From: Ralstonia soli
GTDB lineage: Bacteria > Pseudomonadota > Gammaproteobacteria > Burkholderiales > Burkholderiaceae
NCBI RefSeq assembly: GCF_023955655.1
Contig: NZ_JAMXHT010000002.1
Span: 310,001-374,000, forward strand
Direction of reading: 5' to 3'
Length of the DNA stretch: 64,000 nucleotides
Made by a program: the position numbers and the translations under genes
Notes under the pieces: generated by a model
Database searches by the model: none
Seen by the model: the letters and a program-made list of their open reading frames with translations, nothing else
What the model was told of the DNA's origin: nothing
In this document: positions 51,245 through 60,831 of the stretch, in pieces
How the letters are laid out: each line of letters begins with the position of its first letter
How positions within the stretch are numbered: the stretch's first letter is position 1

Positions 51245-52425
51245 CAATGCAGCTCCACATGCACGGGCGTCTCGCCCAGGTTGTCGAGGCGGTTGAGCGG
51301 CTTTTGCAGCCCGCGCTCGTTCGCAATGTCGAACGACAGCAGTGCGTTGTGCTCGCCATCCAGCACGAACAGGCGTGGTTGGTTGCCGCGTGAAACGCTC
51401 ATCGCAATCGACCCGTAACCCGGCGTGCGCGCAATGCGCTGGTGCGTTGCCAGGTCATACACCCAGATCTGCTTGGCAGGCGTCTTGTGGCTGCCTTCGC
51501 TGGCGTGGTCATGCATGCCCACATAGAGCCGCTTGCCGTCGGGCCGGATCGTGAAGAGCTGGTAGCCGCCCGGTTGCCAGCCATTCTTCTTGTCGGCTGC
51601 CGGAACGAGCGGCCATGGTGCGTCGAACTTCGGCCCCTGGTCGGTCAGCTCCATGCCGTACGCCTGACCATGATAGGAAACGAAATACAGATGGTTCCCG
51701 ACCGGCTCGAAGTGCATGAAGATCGGGTCCTTGTCCGGGTCAAAGAACGCGGCGCTTGCGGTGCGCTTAGCCTGTGCGCCCTTGTCGTCCAGTTCGAACG
51801 TGGCCAGCGTGCCGTCACCGCAAACGGCCGAGAAGCGGCGCGGTTGCTGCGGCCACGGAATCACGCCCCAGCAGCCCGGTGTGGCAATTTCCGCCGCCAC
51901 ACGCTTTTGCTGCAGGTCGACCACCGTGACGGACGTGGCCGGCGTGGCGTTCTGCACGAGCAGGAAGCGGCCGTCGGGCGTGGGGGTCAGCAGGCCGCGA
52001 ATCTGCAGTGCCTCAACATGCTTTGGCGGGATCTCGATTTCGTACTTGAAGGTCAGGTCGTCGCTGCCGTAGGCCTCGATCACATCCGTGCGCGTGCCGC
52101 GCTGCAGGCGGCTGTAGTAGGTGCTGGCGACGAAGATTTCGTGCTTGTCGGCCGACAGCGCGCTCTGCCCGGCAAAGCCCATCCCCAGCATGCCGAGGTA
52201 GCGCATGGTGTTGCCGTCGATCACGTGCAGGCGGCCGTCGACCAGGTGCCCCATGGTCGGGTCGGAAACGTAGACGCGGTTGGCGTCGGGCGCCGGGAGC
52301 TTGGTGACGGTGAGCTGGTCCACCGGCAACTCGGGTGGCGCCGACATGGCCGCGGTTGCCGCGAACGCTGCAACGCAGCCAGCCAGTACGGTGCGACAGG
52401 ATCGCGACCACGGGCGAAAGGTCAT
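51244..52425 (-). CDS. aauB: aromatic amine dehydrogenase heavy chain
   Basis: A 393-residue exported seven-blade beta-propeller, the large subunit of a TTQ amine dehydrogenase. A signal peptide ends near ATAAMSA; mature features include NRVYVSDPTMGHLVDGRLHV, VASTYYSRLQRGTRTDV and RLYVGMHDHASEGSHKTPAK. ATG 52425 is chosen with TGGAGTG upstream, over a longer frame to 52500. It is the first gene of the operon; a shared 34-nt element lies 209 bp upstream. Confidence 0.9.
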   Translation of the reverse strand: MTFRPWSRSCRTVLAGCVAAFAATAAMSAPPELPVDQLTVTKLPAPDANRVYVSDPTMGHLVDGRLHVIDGNTMRYLGMLGMGFAGQSALSADKHEIFVASTYYSRLQRGTRTDVIEAYGSDDLTFKYEIEIPPKHVEALQIRGLLTPTPDGRFLLVQNATPATSVTVVDLQQKRVAAEIATPGCWGVIPWPQQPRRFSAVCGDGTLATFELDDKGAQAKRTASAAFFDPDKDPIFMHFEPVGNHLYFVSYHGQAYGMELTDQGPKFDAPWPLVPAADKKNGWQPGGYQLFTIRPDGKRLYVGMHDHASEGSHKTPAKQIWVYDLATHQRIARTPGYGSIAMSVSRGNQPRLFVLDGEHNALLSFDIANERGLQKPLNRLDNLGETPVHVELH

Positions 52426-52971
52426 GGGTTCACTCCAGATCACAACATTCAGTTTGCTGACGAACAGCTTAGGTACGCCCCTCGTGCGAGCGGTATCCAA
52501 ATTCGGTAATTCAGAAACGGGCTCAGGGGGTGGGATTTCCGGATTGACATCTCCGGCGATATACCCCTCGATTTCTCTACGACGGACGCATCGCGGCAGA
52601 CATGCGCGACATTGTCGGCATGCCCATCCGCAAGTTCCATCGCGAGGATTCGCAATAGGGTTTTCCCTGGCGCCGGGGTGGCGGGGGATGCGCTGCGCGC
52701 CAGCCGGGCTGCGCAGGTTTGTTGATGTGCTATTTGCCGGCTAGCGAGCGCCGTCGCTCCGAACGCGAGAAGCGCGGCTGGCCGGGGTGGTCGGCCACGC
52801 ATGGGGCAACTTCCCGGCGCATGGTGGCCGTGGATCGCCCCGAACCTGTGCGCGGCGTGGTTCTGGTGGCAGCTTCCGCCGGCAAGGTGCCGCCGGGCTC
52901 GACCGAGAGGCCGACCAGGTTTTGTGATGTGGGGGCACGTACCTCGCCGGGAGCATCGGCGGGGTCGTGCG
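52426..52971. promoter_or_regulatory. intergenic region upstream of aauB
   Basis: A 546-bp stretch with no credible gene on either strand. It contains the conserved element at 52634-52667 and, nearer aauB, a minus-strand GGGGCGTACCTAA around 52469-52481 that fits the same GG-N5-CCTA pattern. The tcuC gene ends beyond it and reads towards aauB, so tcu read-through into the amine operon is possible unless terminated; no terminator is evident. Confidence 0.55.
52634..52667 (-). promoter_or_regulatory. conserved promoter element, copy 2 (amine dehydrogenase operon)
   Basis: The minus strand reads GGGAAAACCCTATTGCG then AATCCTCGCGATGGAAC. It matches 14599-14632 at 31 of 34 positions, with the same orientation towards the downstream gene (aauB here, the aldehyde dehydrogenase there). 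The flanks diverge quickly, so this is a conserved site rather than a larger duplication. Confidence 0.7.
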
Positions 52972-54294
52972 CTACGGGGTCGGCGAAGCGACGGGGGCAG
53001 CATCCCGCTGCTTTTGCCGATACAACCCGAGGGTCGCGCACAGCCCGCAGAGTGCGGCGAAGCTGAGCCAATAGCCGGGCGCCGCCTTGTCGTGGGTCAC
53101 TTCGATCAGGTAGGTCGACAGCGCTGGCGTGAACCCGCCGAATACGGCCGTCGCCAGGCTGAACGCCAGCGAAAAACCCGCCACACGCACCTCGACCGGC
53201 ATGACCTCGGTCAGCGCTGCGACCATGGCGCCGTTGTACATGCCAAAGAAGAACGAGAACCAGAGGAGCACGGTCAGCATGCGGCCAAAGCTCGGTGCAT
53301 CTGCAAGCCAGGACAGCGCTGGATACGACGTGCAGATGGCCAGAACGGTAATCGCCATCAGGATGGGCTTGCGGCCGGTGCGGTCTGAAATGGCCCCGCC
53401 GATTGGCAACCAGATGAAGTTCGACAGTGCGACGAGCAGTGTCACCATCAGGCTGTCGCTTGTCGACAGCTTCAGCACGGCCTTGCCAAAGGTCGGCGTG
53501 TAGACGGTGATGAGGTAGAACGTCGTGGTGGTCATCGCTGTGAGCAGCATGCCGCCGATGACGACCTTCCAGTTCTGCACCAGCATCGCGAACACTTCGG
53601 CCGATCGAGGGTGATGGCGCCGTGCTTCAAAGGCCGCCGTTTCTTTCAACGAACGGCGCAGCACGAACAGGAACGGAACGATGGCACAGCCCAGGAAGAA
53701 CGGGATGCGCCATCCCCACACAGCCAACTGCTCTGCGGCCATCCACTGGTTGAGCGCATAGCCCAGCGCAGCCGCCACGATGATGGCCACTTGCTGGCTG
53801 CCCGATTGCCAGCTCGTATAGAAGCCCTTGTTCCCGGGCGTCGCGATCTCCGCCAGATACACGGAAACACCGCCCAGCTCGGCGCCAGCGGAGAAGCCCT
53901 GCAACAACCGGCCGATCAGTACCAGCACCGACGCAGCGATGCCGATGGAGGCATAACTGGGCACGCAGGCGATCAGGATCGTCCCGCTTGCCATGATCGC
54001 CAGCGTGACGATCAGACCGGTTCGACGCCCGACCTTGTCGATGTACGCACCCAGAAAGATTGCGCCGAGCGGACGCATCAGGAACCCGGCGCCAAACACG
54101 GCGAAGGTCAGCATCAGCGAGGCAAATTCGTCCGCCAAGGGAAAGAAGATCTTGGAGATTGCGGTGGCGTAAAAGCCGAAAAGAAAGAAGTCGAACTGCT
54201 CGAGAAAGTTGCCGCTCGTTACGCGTAGCACGGCGGCGGCTTTTGATCCGCGCGAGCTGGTGTGCTCCACGGCGAGTTGACGGGTGGGGGTCAC
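52972..54294 (-). CDS. tcuC: tricarballylate/citrate:proton symporter TcuC
   Basis: A 440-residue MFS transporter of the metabolite:H+ symporter group. Long stretches follow Salmonella TcuC closely: [37 protein letters not shown] and [20 protein letters not shown]. The start is GTG 54294, with CAGGAGAC upstream. It imports tricarballylate, or citrate-like acids, for TcuA/TcuB. Confidence 0.9.
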   Translation of the reverse strand: MTPTRQLAVEHTSSRGSKAAAVLRVTSGNFLEQFDFFLFGFYATAISKIFFPLADEFASLMLTFAVFGAGFLMRPLGAIFLGAYIDKVGRRTGLIVTLAIMASGTILIACVPSYASIGIAASVLVLIGRLLQGFSAGAELGGVSVYLAEIATPGNKGFYTSWQSGSQQVAIIVAAALGYALNQWMAAEQLAVWGWRIPFFLGCAIVPFLFVLRRSLKETAAFEARRHHPRSAEVFAMLVQNWKVVIGGMLLTAMTTTTFYLITVYTPTFGKAVLKLSTSDSLMVTLLVALSNFIWLPIGGAISDRTGRKPILMAITVLAICTSYPALSWLADAPSFGRMLTVLLWFSFFFGMYNGAMVAALTEVMPVEVRVAGFSLAFSLATAVFGGFTPALSTYLIEVTHDKAAPGYWLSFAALCGLCATLGLYRQKQRDAAPVASPTP

Positions 54295-54352
54295 TGCGAT
54301 GTCTCCTGTTGTATGGCGCAGCGGCGAGATGCGCCGCCTCGCTGCTGATGCG

Positions 54353-55564
54353 TTAATCCGCGCCGAGCGCGATGTTGTTTCGTTGCCGTCTTTCAATCGA
54401 GGACTTCAATAGCGCCGCGGAGCGGTACACGCCATGTGCGAACTTTCCATACGGCAGCGTCGCGAACAGTGCGATGACGATGCCCAGATGGACCGCCAGC
54501 AGCATCGGCATTGCCGATGTGCTGCGCCAGGCCAGAAGTGCCAGGCCTGACGCACTGGTCATCAGGAGCAGCGCAATGAACGCTCTGTCCATCGGGCGTT
54601 GCGCCGCATCGCCTTGCTCGGGGTGACGGCGCAGGTTGAGCCAAAGCAGGCCCGCTGGCCCGACGATCAGGCCGATACCACCCGCGGTGCCGAGCAGCAC
54701 CGGCAAGCTGAGCAGCGGGTAGGGCGCGTGCAGCCCGAGCAGGTAGTGATACAGCGTGGCAACCGCCGTTGCGGCAAAGCACAGCAGGAAGCCATAGAAG
54801 GTCAGATGATGGAAGCGCCGCCGCGCCAGGGTGAACGCATCGTCAGACTCGTTGCAGCCGTCGCCGTGTCCGCCATCCAGATACTTCAACGTCAAGGCGT
54901 TTTTCGCGGCTTCGGCCAGTGCGGGTGCGCTGGTTGCCGCGCGGCCGTCCGATACGTTCCGCCAGAACCGCGTCACGCCGATGCCCAGTGCCGTGGCAGC
55001 GAAGAGGAAGACCACGCCAAAGATTGCGGCCAGCAGGTTATGTGGAAAGACCGCATAGAAGTTGCCTCCCACGTGATCTCCCACGTTGTGCAACAGCCCG
55101 CCGGACATCGCCGCGCCAAGCAACAGGAACATCGCCAGGCCGAAGGCGAGGGCCACGGATACCGTCACCCCGTTACGCTGATACAGGCCCCCCAGCGATG
55201 CAGGCCATGCGTACTCTGTGTAGGTCTCCAGGCGCACCTTCGCCATTGCCTTGGGGACGTTGACGGCAAACTCGTGCGGAGGCGCGTACTGGCATGCGTG
55301 GTAACACGCACCGCAGTTGTGGCAGAGGTTGGCAAGGTAGTTGACGTCGGCCTTGCCGAATGCAAGGCGCCGTGTCATCGCAGGGAAAACGGCGCAGAAC
55401 CCTTCGCAGTAGCGACATGCGTTGCAGATCTGCATCTGCCGTGCCACTTCGGTTTCGTTTGCCGTCATCGCCAGGATTGGAATCACGCGCGACGCTGAGA
55501 GTTGCGTCTCGCGTGCTGAAGACGCGGCATCGTGTGAAGGGAGGCCCGTCCGTGCGGCGGGCAT
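54353..55564 (-). CDS. tcuB: TcuB, Fe-S/haem membrane electron-transfer protein
   Basis: A 403-residue protein with two N-terminal iron-sulphur clusters ([11 protein letters not shown] and [11 protein letters not shown]) and a membrane domain with several helices. In Salmonella, TcuB reoxidises the FAD of TcuA and passes electrons to the quinone pool. ATG 55564 follows the tcuA stop by 1 bp; longer frames overlap tcuA. Confidence 0.9.
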   Translation of the reverse strand: MPAARTGLPSHDAASSARETQLSASRVIPILAMTANETEVARQMQICNACRYCEGFCAVFPAMTRRLAFGKADVNYLANLCHNCGACYHACQYAPPHEFAVNVPKAMAKVRLETYTEYAWPASLGGLYQRNGVTVSVALAFGLAMFLLLGAAMSGGLLHNVGDHVGGNFYAVFPHNLLAAIFGVVFLFAATALGIGVTRFWRNVSDGRAATSAPALAEAAKNALTLKYLDGGHGDGCNESDDAFTLARRRFHHLTFYGFLLCFAATAVATLYHYLLGLHAPYPLLSLPVLLGTAGGIGLIVGPAGLLWLNLRRHPEQGDAAQRPMDRAFIALLLMTSASGLALLAWRSTSAMPMLLAVHLGIVIALFATLPYGKFAHGVYRSAALLKSSIERRQRNNIALGAD

Positions 55565-55565
55565 G

Positions 55566-56975
55566 TCAGGCTTGTGCACTTTCAACTCCGGATGTTTGCA
55601 ACGCGTAACGCGCGGCCTGGGTGCCGGCGATGCGCCCGAATGCCGTGCCGATCGACATGCCGACCCCTGCCGTATAGCCTTTTCCAAGCACGTTGCCCGC
55701 CATCATTTCGCCAGCGACGAACAGGTTGCCGCTCGGTTCGCCCCCGAAGTGGACCCGTGCCTGATCATCGGTCTTCAGACCCAGATAGGTGAACGTGATG
55801 CCCGGTCTCAGGGCGTAGCCGTAGAACGGGGGCACGTCAATTGGCTGCGCCCAGTGCGTCTTGGGCGGGACAACGCCCTCGGTATGGCAGTCATCGAGTG
55901 CTGTGTGATCGAAGCTGCCAACGCGGCATGCTTCGTTGTAGCGGCGCAGCGTCTCCATGAACTGCGCCTCAGGAAGATCGAGCTTGCGGGCCAGTTCGGC
56001 CAGCGTCGCAGCCTTTTCGCCAGGAAAGACCGGCGGCATGAAGCGGCCAATTGCCTTCGAATCGATGATCGAATAGCCGATCTGCCCAGGTTGTTGCGCC
56101 ACGAGTCGGCCCCAGATGGCATAGCGCTTGGGCCAGAAATCCTCGCCTTCGTCGTAGAAGCGCTCGGCGTTCCGGTTGACGACGACGCCTAGCGAGACGC
56201 AATCGATGCGTGTGCAGATACCGCCGTCATAGAGAGGGGCCCGCGCATCGATGGCGACGCAGTGTGATTGCGAAGGATCGCCGATGGCGTCTGCACCCGC
56301 GTCGATCATGGATTTGAGCAGCACACCGCGATTGAAGCGCGTGCCGCGGATCAGGAAATTGTCGGCAGGCCATTCGCCACGCTCGTTCTGGCCCCATGCC
56401 TCGCGCAGCCATTCGCGATTCGATTCGAAGCCTCCGGCGGCGAGCACGCACGCACGCGCCTCGAAACGCTGCGTGCCGCTGCGCGCAGCAACGAACCGAT
56501 CGCCATCCAGTTCGATGGAATCGACGGGCGTTTCATAGCGAATGCGCACCCCAAGTTTTTCTGCGCTGCGGTAGTAGGCGTTGACCAGCGCTTTGCCGCC
56601 GCCCATGAAGAAGGCGTTGGTGCGGGCAACATGCAGCGCACCCGACAGCGGCGGCTGGAAGCGCACGCCGTGCTTCTGCATCCAGGGGCGGCAAGTCGAC
56701 GACGCACGAATCGTCAGGCGGGCAAGATGCTCGTTGGTCTGCCCACCCGTGACTTTCAACAAGTCCTGCCAGTATTCTTCTTCGGGATATGCATCGACGA
56801 GCACGTCTTGCGGTGCGTCGTGCATACAGCGCAGATTGCGCGTGTGCTGTGAGTTGCCGCCACGCCATGCCCGCGGCGCGGATTCGAGCATCAGCACCGA
56901 TGCTCCAGCCTCCCGCGCCATCAGTGCTGCGCACAGTGCAGCGTTCCCGCCCCCGATGACCAGTACGTCAACCAT
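55566..56975 (-). CDS. tcuA: FAD-dependent tricarballylate dehydrogenase TcuA
   Basis: A 469-residue flavoprotein of the fumarate reductase/succinate dehydrogenase family. The dinucleotide motif [17 protein letters not shown] is at residues 8-24, and the C-terminal FAD segment has [20 protein letters not shown]. It oxidises tricarballylate to cis-aconitate. AAGGAGG lies 7 nt before ATG 56975. Confidence 0.92.
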   Translation of the reverse strand: MVDVLVIGGGNAALCAALMAREAGASVLMLESAPRAWRGGNSQHTRNLRCMHDAPQDVLVDAYPEEEYWQDLLKVTGGQTNEHLARLTIRASSTCRPWMQKHGVRFQPPLSGALHVARTNAFFMGGGKALVNAYYRSAEKLGVRIRYETPVDSIELDGDRFVAARSGTQRFEARACVLAAGGFESNREWLREAWGQNERGEWPADNFLIRGTRFNRGVLLKSMIDAGADAIGDPSQSHCVAIDARAPLYDGGICTRIDCVSLGVVVNRNAERFYDEGEDFWPKRYAIWGRLVAQQPGQIGYSIIDSKAIGRFMPPVFPGEKAATLAELARKLDLPEAQFMETLRRYNEACRVGSFDHTALDDCHTEGVVPPKTHWAQPIDVPPFYGYALRPGITFTYLGLKTDDQARVHFGGEPSGNLFVAGEMMAGNVLGKGYTAGVGMSIGTAFGRIAGTQAARYALQTSGVESAQA

Positions 56976-57035
56976 ACATGCCTCCTTGCGGAAGCACTGT
57001 ATGGCGCGTCCTCGTCAGCCGCCATCAGCGCGGCG

Positions 57036-57989
57036 TCAACGGGTCTTCAGGTTTCGTGAAGACCCTTCGTCGCGCAGGTGTGCGCCCGGCCAGCGTCCTT
57101 CGCGAACAAGCTGCCGCGCGACATCCGCAAGCACCACGCGCGCCGCAAGCCCTGCAGGCGAAAGCTCTTCGTCCGACACGCTCGTGATCAGGTTCGGCCG
57201 TGCCGCAAAGGCTTCGGCAAGCGGCACGCTGGCGAGGGTCGCATTTTCGGCGCGCGCCAGCGCTGCGCCAGGCTGGATCGTCGCGCCCATGCCACTGCGC
57301 ACGAAATCCATGAGCAGCGCCAGACCGTCGACTTCGGCGACGATGCGCGGTTCGTACCTGGCTCGCTTGAATGCCTCTGAGAGAAGCGAGCGCAAACCGT
57401 GCGGGCCGCTGGGCAGGATCAGGCCCAAGTCCCCCAGTTGCCCGAGCCGAACGTTCGCTTTGGCGGGCATGCCGGGCAGATCCTCCACTCCGATAACGAA
57501 GAGCCGCTCATCGAGAAGCGGCAGCACGCTCCATCTCTGTGAGGGCTGCTCCCGGAAGAGCACGGCAAGATCGATCTGCCGGGCGCTCAACATCGACTCC
57601 AGATAGCCGGACAGGCTTTCGACGATACGCAAACGAACATCGGGATAGCGCTCGCGCATGGACTGCATGAACGCAACGCCCAGCACGCTTGCGGTGCTGG
57701 GCGCCATGCCGATACTCACGTGACCTGAAAGCCGGGCCGCACGCGCGGCTTGCGCGGCGTCATCGACGTGACGCAATGCGAGCTGCGCCTGTCGCCAGAA
57801 AGCGAGACCTGCGTCGGTCGGTATCACGCCGCTGGACGTGCGTTGCAGCAGGCGCGTTGACAGTTCGCTTTCGAGGCGGCTGATCTGCTGGCTGAGCGCA
57901 GACGTCACGACACCCAGTTCAAGCGCCGCTTTGCCCATGCTTCCGTGCTCGACAACGGCCAGGAAATATCGAAGCTGTCTGAGTTCCAT
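57036..57989 (-). CDS. tcuR: LysR-family regulator TcuR
   Basis: A 317-residue LysR regulator: N-terminal helix-turn-helix (GSMGKAALELGVVTSALSQQ) and a periplasmic-binding-protein-like effector domain. It lies 60 bp upstream of tcuA in the same direction. ATG 57989 (MELRQLRYFL) is preferred over a TTG at 57998. The name comes from its place in the tcuR-tcuABC cluster, as in Salmonella. Confidence 0.83.
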   Translation of the reverse strand: MELRQLRYFLAVVEHGSMGKAALELGVVTSALSQQISRLESELSTRLLQRTSSGVIPTDAGLAFWRQAQLALRHVDDAAQAARAARLSGHVSIGMAPSTASVLGVAFMQSMRERYPDVRLRIVESLSGYLESMLSARQIDLAVLFREQPSQRWSVLPLLDERLFVIGVEDLPGMPAKANVRLGQLGDLGLILPSGPHGLRSLLSEAFKRARYEPRIVAEVDGLALLMDFVRSGMGATIQPGAALARAENATLASVPLAEAFAARPNLITSVSDEELSPAGLAARVVLADVARQLVREGRWPGAHLRDEGSSRNLKTR

Positions 57990-58151
57990 GGGGAGCAATG
58001 ATCGCGAGAAGATCCGAATTCTCTCAGGTTCTGCGCATCGCGAGCGGCGTCATGGCGCGCATATGCCAGGGCCCCCTTTTTGCAGCGCTCTCTGACAAGC
58101 CGTCGAACGCGTCGCGCCAACCGGTTCGCTATCGAGCGCAGGCCGATGGCC

Positions 58152-58736
58152 TCAGCGGTTAAGCATCTCTTTGAGCCAAAGGCTCATCAGACCCGCGCGG
58201 CCACGCACACCGAATTTGCGATAGATGTTCGTGATGTAGGAGTGCGTCGTGGAAACGGCCAGGCCAAGCTGTTCTGCAATCTGTTTTTCTGCGGCTTCGG
58301 TCAGCAGCAGGTGCAAGACCTTGCATTCGTGAGGGGCCAGGCTTCCTTTGAGTTGCGCGAGCTGGCTGGGCCCCGCCTGTGTCCTCAACGCGGTGACGTT
58401 ACGCGCCACGCCGATGCGCAACCGATGTTCCACATTCCACTGCGCCGACCAAGACAAGTGGACGTCGCTGCCAAGCTGATGCCGATAGCGATTCTCGAAT
58501 CCCGTGCGCTTGCCGCCTGCCCGAACCCGCCCCGCTTCCCGCTGCGTTCTGTCGCGATCGTCTGGCGCTACGAGTTCGAGCATGAATTGGCCGACAAGCT
58601 CGGTGGGCTGATATCCAAGAATGTCTTTCCATACTGCATTGGCGTAGCGAATCCGCCCGGTCTCGTCGACCATGAAGACGGCGTCCGGAAGGCTATCGGC
58701 CAAAGCGATCGCACTCACATCATTGAGGACTTCCAT
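58152..58736 (-). CDS. PAS-LuxR transcriptional regulator
   Basis: A 194-residue protein with a PAS domain (PDAVFMVDETGRIRYANAVW, then ILGYQPTELVGQFM) and a C-terminal LuxR helix-turn-helix (AAEKQIAEQLGLAVSTTHSY, then NIYRKFGV). ATG 58736 is used; a GTG at 58808 would add 24 residues. No receiver domain or kinase partner is present. Its target is unknown; it lies downstream of, and in the same direction as, the AT-rich patch. Confidence 0.8.
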   Translation of the reverse strand: MEVLNDVSAIALADSLPDAVFMVDETGRIRYANAVWKDILGYQPTELVGQFMLELVAPDDRDRTQREAGRVRAGGKRTGFENRYRHQLGSDVHLSWSAQWNVEHRLRIGVARNVTALRTQAGPSQLAQLKGSLAPHECKVLHLLLTEAAEKQIAEQLGLAVSTTHSYITNIYRKFGVRGRAGLMSLWLKEMLNR

Positions 58737-59418
58737 GGTCTGCCGCTTTTGATTGCAATAAAAGAAACGATGGCCCGCTGCCGATACGCAATATTCAGAA
58801 TGCTGCACTCAAAGGTGGTCGCAAACGGTTGCAGTGGACGTGATCGCAGCATTCCTGCCGACTTTTCCGCGCTCCGGATACGTTGACCTAAGCAGCCTTG
58901 GCCAAGAGGTGGCCAGCATGGGCGGCGTCGTCTGGCAGAGTCTTACCCTCTAATTAGCAGGGTGCCAGCCAGAATAGCGTCTGTTATCGTTCTCGACAAT
59001 ATGTGGTGTCGGCACCATGTCGAATAAGAATGCCCATCCCGCGCTCGGTTCCAAGAGATCGACGCAGGGAAGGCAACGGGGAAGTGCGCAAATCCGCAAG
59101 CCGTCGAAGGCCAGAGCTGACTCGTAGATTTGGGTGGGGGGTTTTCCCTCGTCCTTCTGCGAGGGGGCGGTAATTGCTTCGGTGCTGATACGCGGGCCAT
59201 CATCAATAAGATGACGGGTGAAAGCCAAATAAAAATAAGCCGCACCATTTTTGAAGAACGGGGAAGTCTTCAGGCGCTGGATCGGCAAAAAGGGCGGGGC
59301 TCTCCGCAGGGCAAGAATTCTAGGCTTTTGCGGGACATTGCAGCCGCGATTTTCAGGTTGTTTTATTGGCAAAAAATAATCACCAATAAGCCTTTTTTGA
59401 TTGAGTGATCGGCGTCAT
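58737..59418. other. AT-richer stretch without convincing genes
   Basis: About 680 bp with visibly lower GC than the rest, especially 58930-59000 and 59200-59420 (runs such as AATAAAAATAAG and GGCAAAAAATAATC). Two overlapping open frames exist (minus 58950-59372, plus 59130-59408), but neither has recognisable motifs, a ribosome site or the local codon bias. It may be remnant foreign DNA or the control region of the small gene at 59419. Confidence 0.5.
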
Positions 59419-59868
59419 ATGGATTTGGTCTGCAAAATCAGGGTGTACCAAGAAAATGGGCACTATTTTGCGGTCTGGGTTACGCCGGATACGATGCACT
59501 CAAGCACAGGGCGAAACATCGCTGAAGCCCTGGCGAATTTAAGTCGGTCCATGACCGATGACCGGCTCCCTCAATCGGTGGATGTCTCGATCCATCCGAA
59601 AGAGGACAGGAGGCGAAGCGAAATCGCAGAGCCCGCGTCCGCGCCTTGTGAATTTCCCCGCCATATACCGCTCGTCAGGCATCTTCTGCATGAGCGTTTC
59701 GGCAAGGTCACCTTGCGCGAACTCTCCGACAAGCTGGGCTTGGACGACGTCACCCCGCAGCTGCTGTCTTCCTCGATCGCGGGCAAGGGGGCGAAGCGCG
59801 TTCGTCTGACCATTGCCAAAGCGCTTGGAGCGGACCCCAATACGCTTTGGCCAACGACGCGGCATTGA
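59419..59868 (+). CDS. small protein: HicB-like N-terminus, Ner-like helix-turn-helix C-terminus
   Basis: A 149-residue protein of unknown function. The first about 45 residues (MDLVCKIRVYQENGHYFAVW, then TGRNIAEALANLSRSM) recall the HicB antitoxin fold. The C-terminus (LRELSDKLGLDDVTPQLLSS, then IAKALGADPNTLWP) resembles the Ner/Nlp-type DNA-binding domains of Mu-like phages. ATG 59419 is chosen; TTG 59401 would add six residues. The upstream DNA is AT-rich, which hints at transfer. No HicA-like toxin gene is next to it. Confidence 0.6.
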   Translation: MDLVCKIRVYQENGHYFAVWVTPDTMHSSTGRNIAEALANLSRSMTDDRLPQSVDVSIHPKEDRRRSEIAEPASAPCEFPRHIPLVRHLLHERFGKVTLRELSDKLGLDDVTPQLLSSSIAGKGAKRVRLTIAKALGADPNTLWPTTRH

Positions 59869-59989
59869 CAAGCGTGCGCCTCCGACACCATCACCGTGAT
59901 CGTCCCGTACCGCTCCGGAGCACGCCTGGAACGTTGTGATTGGCGCCGCGCAGCACCGGTGGTATTCGTCGAGGCGTTCCGCTGCGTGC

Positions 59990-60826
59990 TCAGTCGAGCG
60001 GCACCGTCAATTGATCGATGACCGGGCGGGTGTCTGGGCGTAGCCCACGCCACCAGACGAAGGCTTCCGCGGCCTGTTCGACCAGCATGCCGACGCCGTC
60101 TGCGATGTTGCGCACACCTGCGTTGCGCGCGAGCCGCAGGAACGGTGTCAGCCGCTTGCCATATGCCAGTTCGTAGGCCAGCCCATCGGGTTGGAAGATG
60201 CTCGGTGGAACGGGCGGCAGATCGCCTGTGAGGCTGGCGGAGGTGGCATTGACCACCAGATCGAAGCGCCCCATCGCCTCTAGGTCGGCATACCCGCAAG
60301 CGACGACCGGGCCGCGCCCGGCAACCTGGGCTGCCAGTGCCTGCGCCTTTGCCACGTCGCGGTTCGCGATGACCAACTGCGCTGGCCCCGCCGCCAGGAA
60401 CGGTAGCAGGGCGCCACGCGCCGCACCACCGGCACCCAGCAGCAGCACGCGCTTGCCGGCCATCGGCAGCCCCAGGTTGACCTCGATGTCACGCACCAGC
60501 CCAATGCCGTCGAAGTTTTCCGACAGGATGCGGCCGCCTTCAAACTTCAGTGCATTGGCAGCGCCGGCCAACGTGGCGCGCTCGCTGCGCTCGTCGGCCA
60601 TTGCAAACGCCTTGAGTTTGAACGGCGCCGTGACGTTCATGCCCTTGCCGCCGTCGGCGGCGAACGCACGTACGACTTCGGCGAACGCTGTGTCCGGCTC
60701 GACAGGCCCTTCGATGGCCGTGTACTGCATGTCTTGTTGCGCCGCTTGCGCAAAAAGACCATGAATGAGCGGAGATTTGGTGTGTGAGATCGGGTTGCCG
60801 ATCACCGCATAGTGGTCAGTCATCAT
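59990..60826 (-). CDS. shikimate dehydrogenase-like protein (AroE family)
   Basis: A 278-residue AroE-family enzyme: shikimate-binding SHTKSPLIH and NVTAPFK with the catalytic Lys, NAD(P)-binding LLGAGGAARGALL, and the VNATSASLTGD segment. ATG 60826 (or 60823) follows the CoA-transferase stop, so it is the last gene of a five-gene operon. NVTAPFK rather than the usual NVTVPFK, and an operon without aromatic-biosynthesis genes, suggest a catabolic paralogue (quinate/shikimate or another hydroxy acid) rather than the biosynthetic aroE. Confidence 0.83.
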   Translation of the reverse strand: MMTDHYAVIGNPISHTKSPLIHGLFAQAAQQDMQYTAIEGPVEPDTAFAEVVRAFAADGGKGMNVTAPFKLKAFAMADERSERATLAGAANALKFEGGRILSENFDGIGLVRDIEVNLGLPMAGKRVLLLGAGGAARGALLPFLAAGPAQLVIANRDVAKAQALAAQVAGRGPVVACGYADLEAMGRFDLVVNATSASLTGDLPPVPPSIFQPDGLAYELAYGKRLTPFLRLARNAGVRNIADGVGMLVEQAAEAFVWWRGLRPDTRPVIDQLTVPLD

Positions 60827-60831
60827 GGGGC

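Noticed and set aside
49537-52425. Methylamine dehydrogenase (mau)
   Set aside because: TTQ residue positions match aromatic amine dehydrogenase numbering, mauF/mauG/amicyanin are absent, and the surrounding pathways use aryl-acetic acids.
58950-59372. 140-codon minus-strand frame in the AT-rich patch
   Set aside because: No motif, no ribosome site, unlike local codon use; kept only as a note in the region entry.
59130-59408. 92-codon plus-strand frame in the AT-rich patch
   Set aside because: No recognisable features and ends just before the better-supported gene at 59419.
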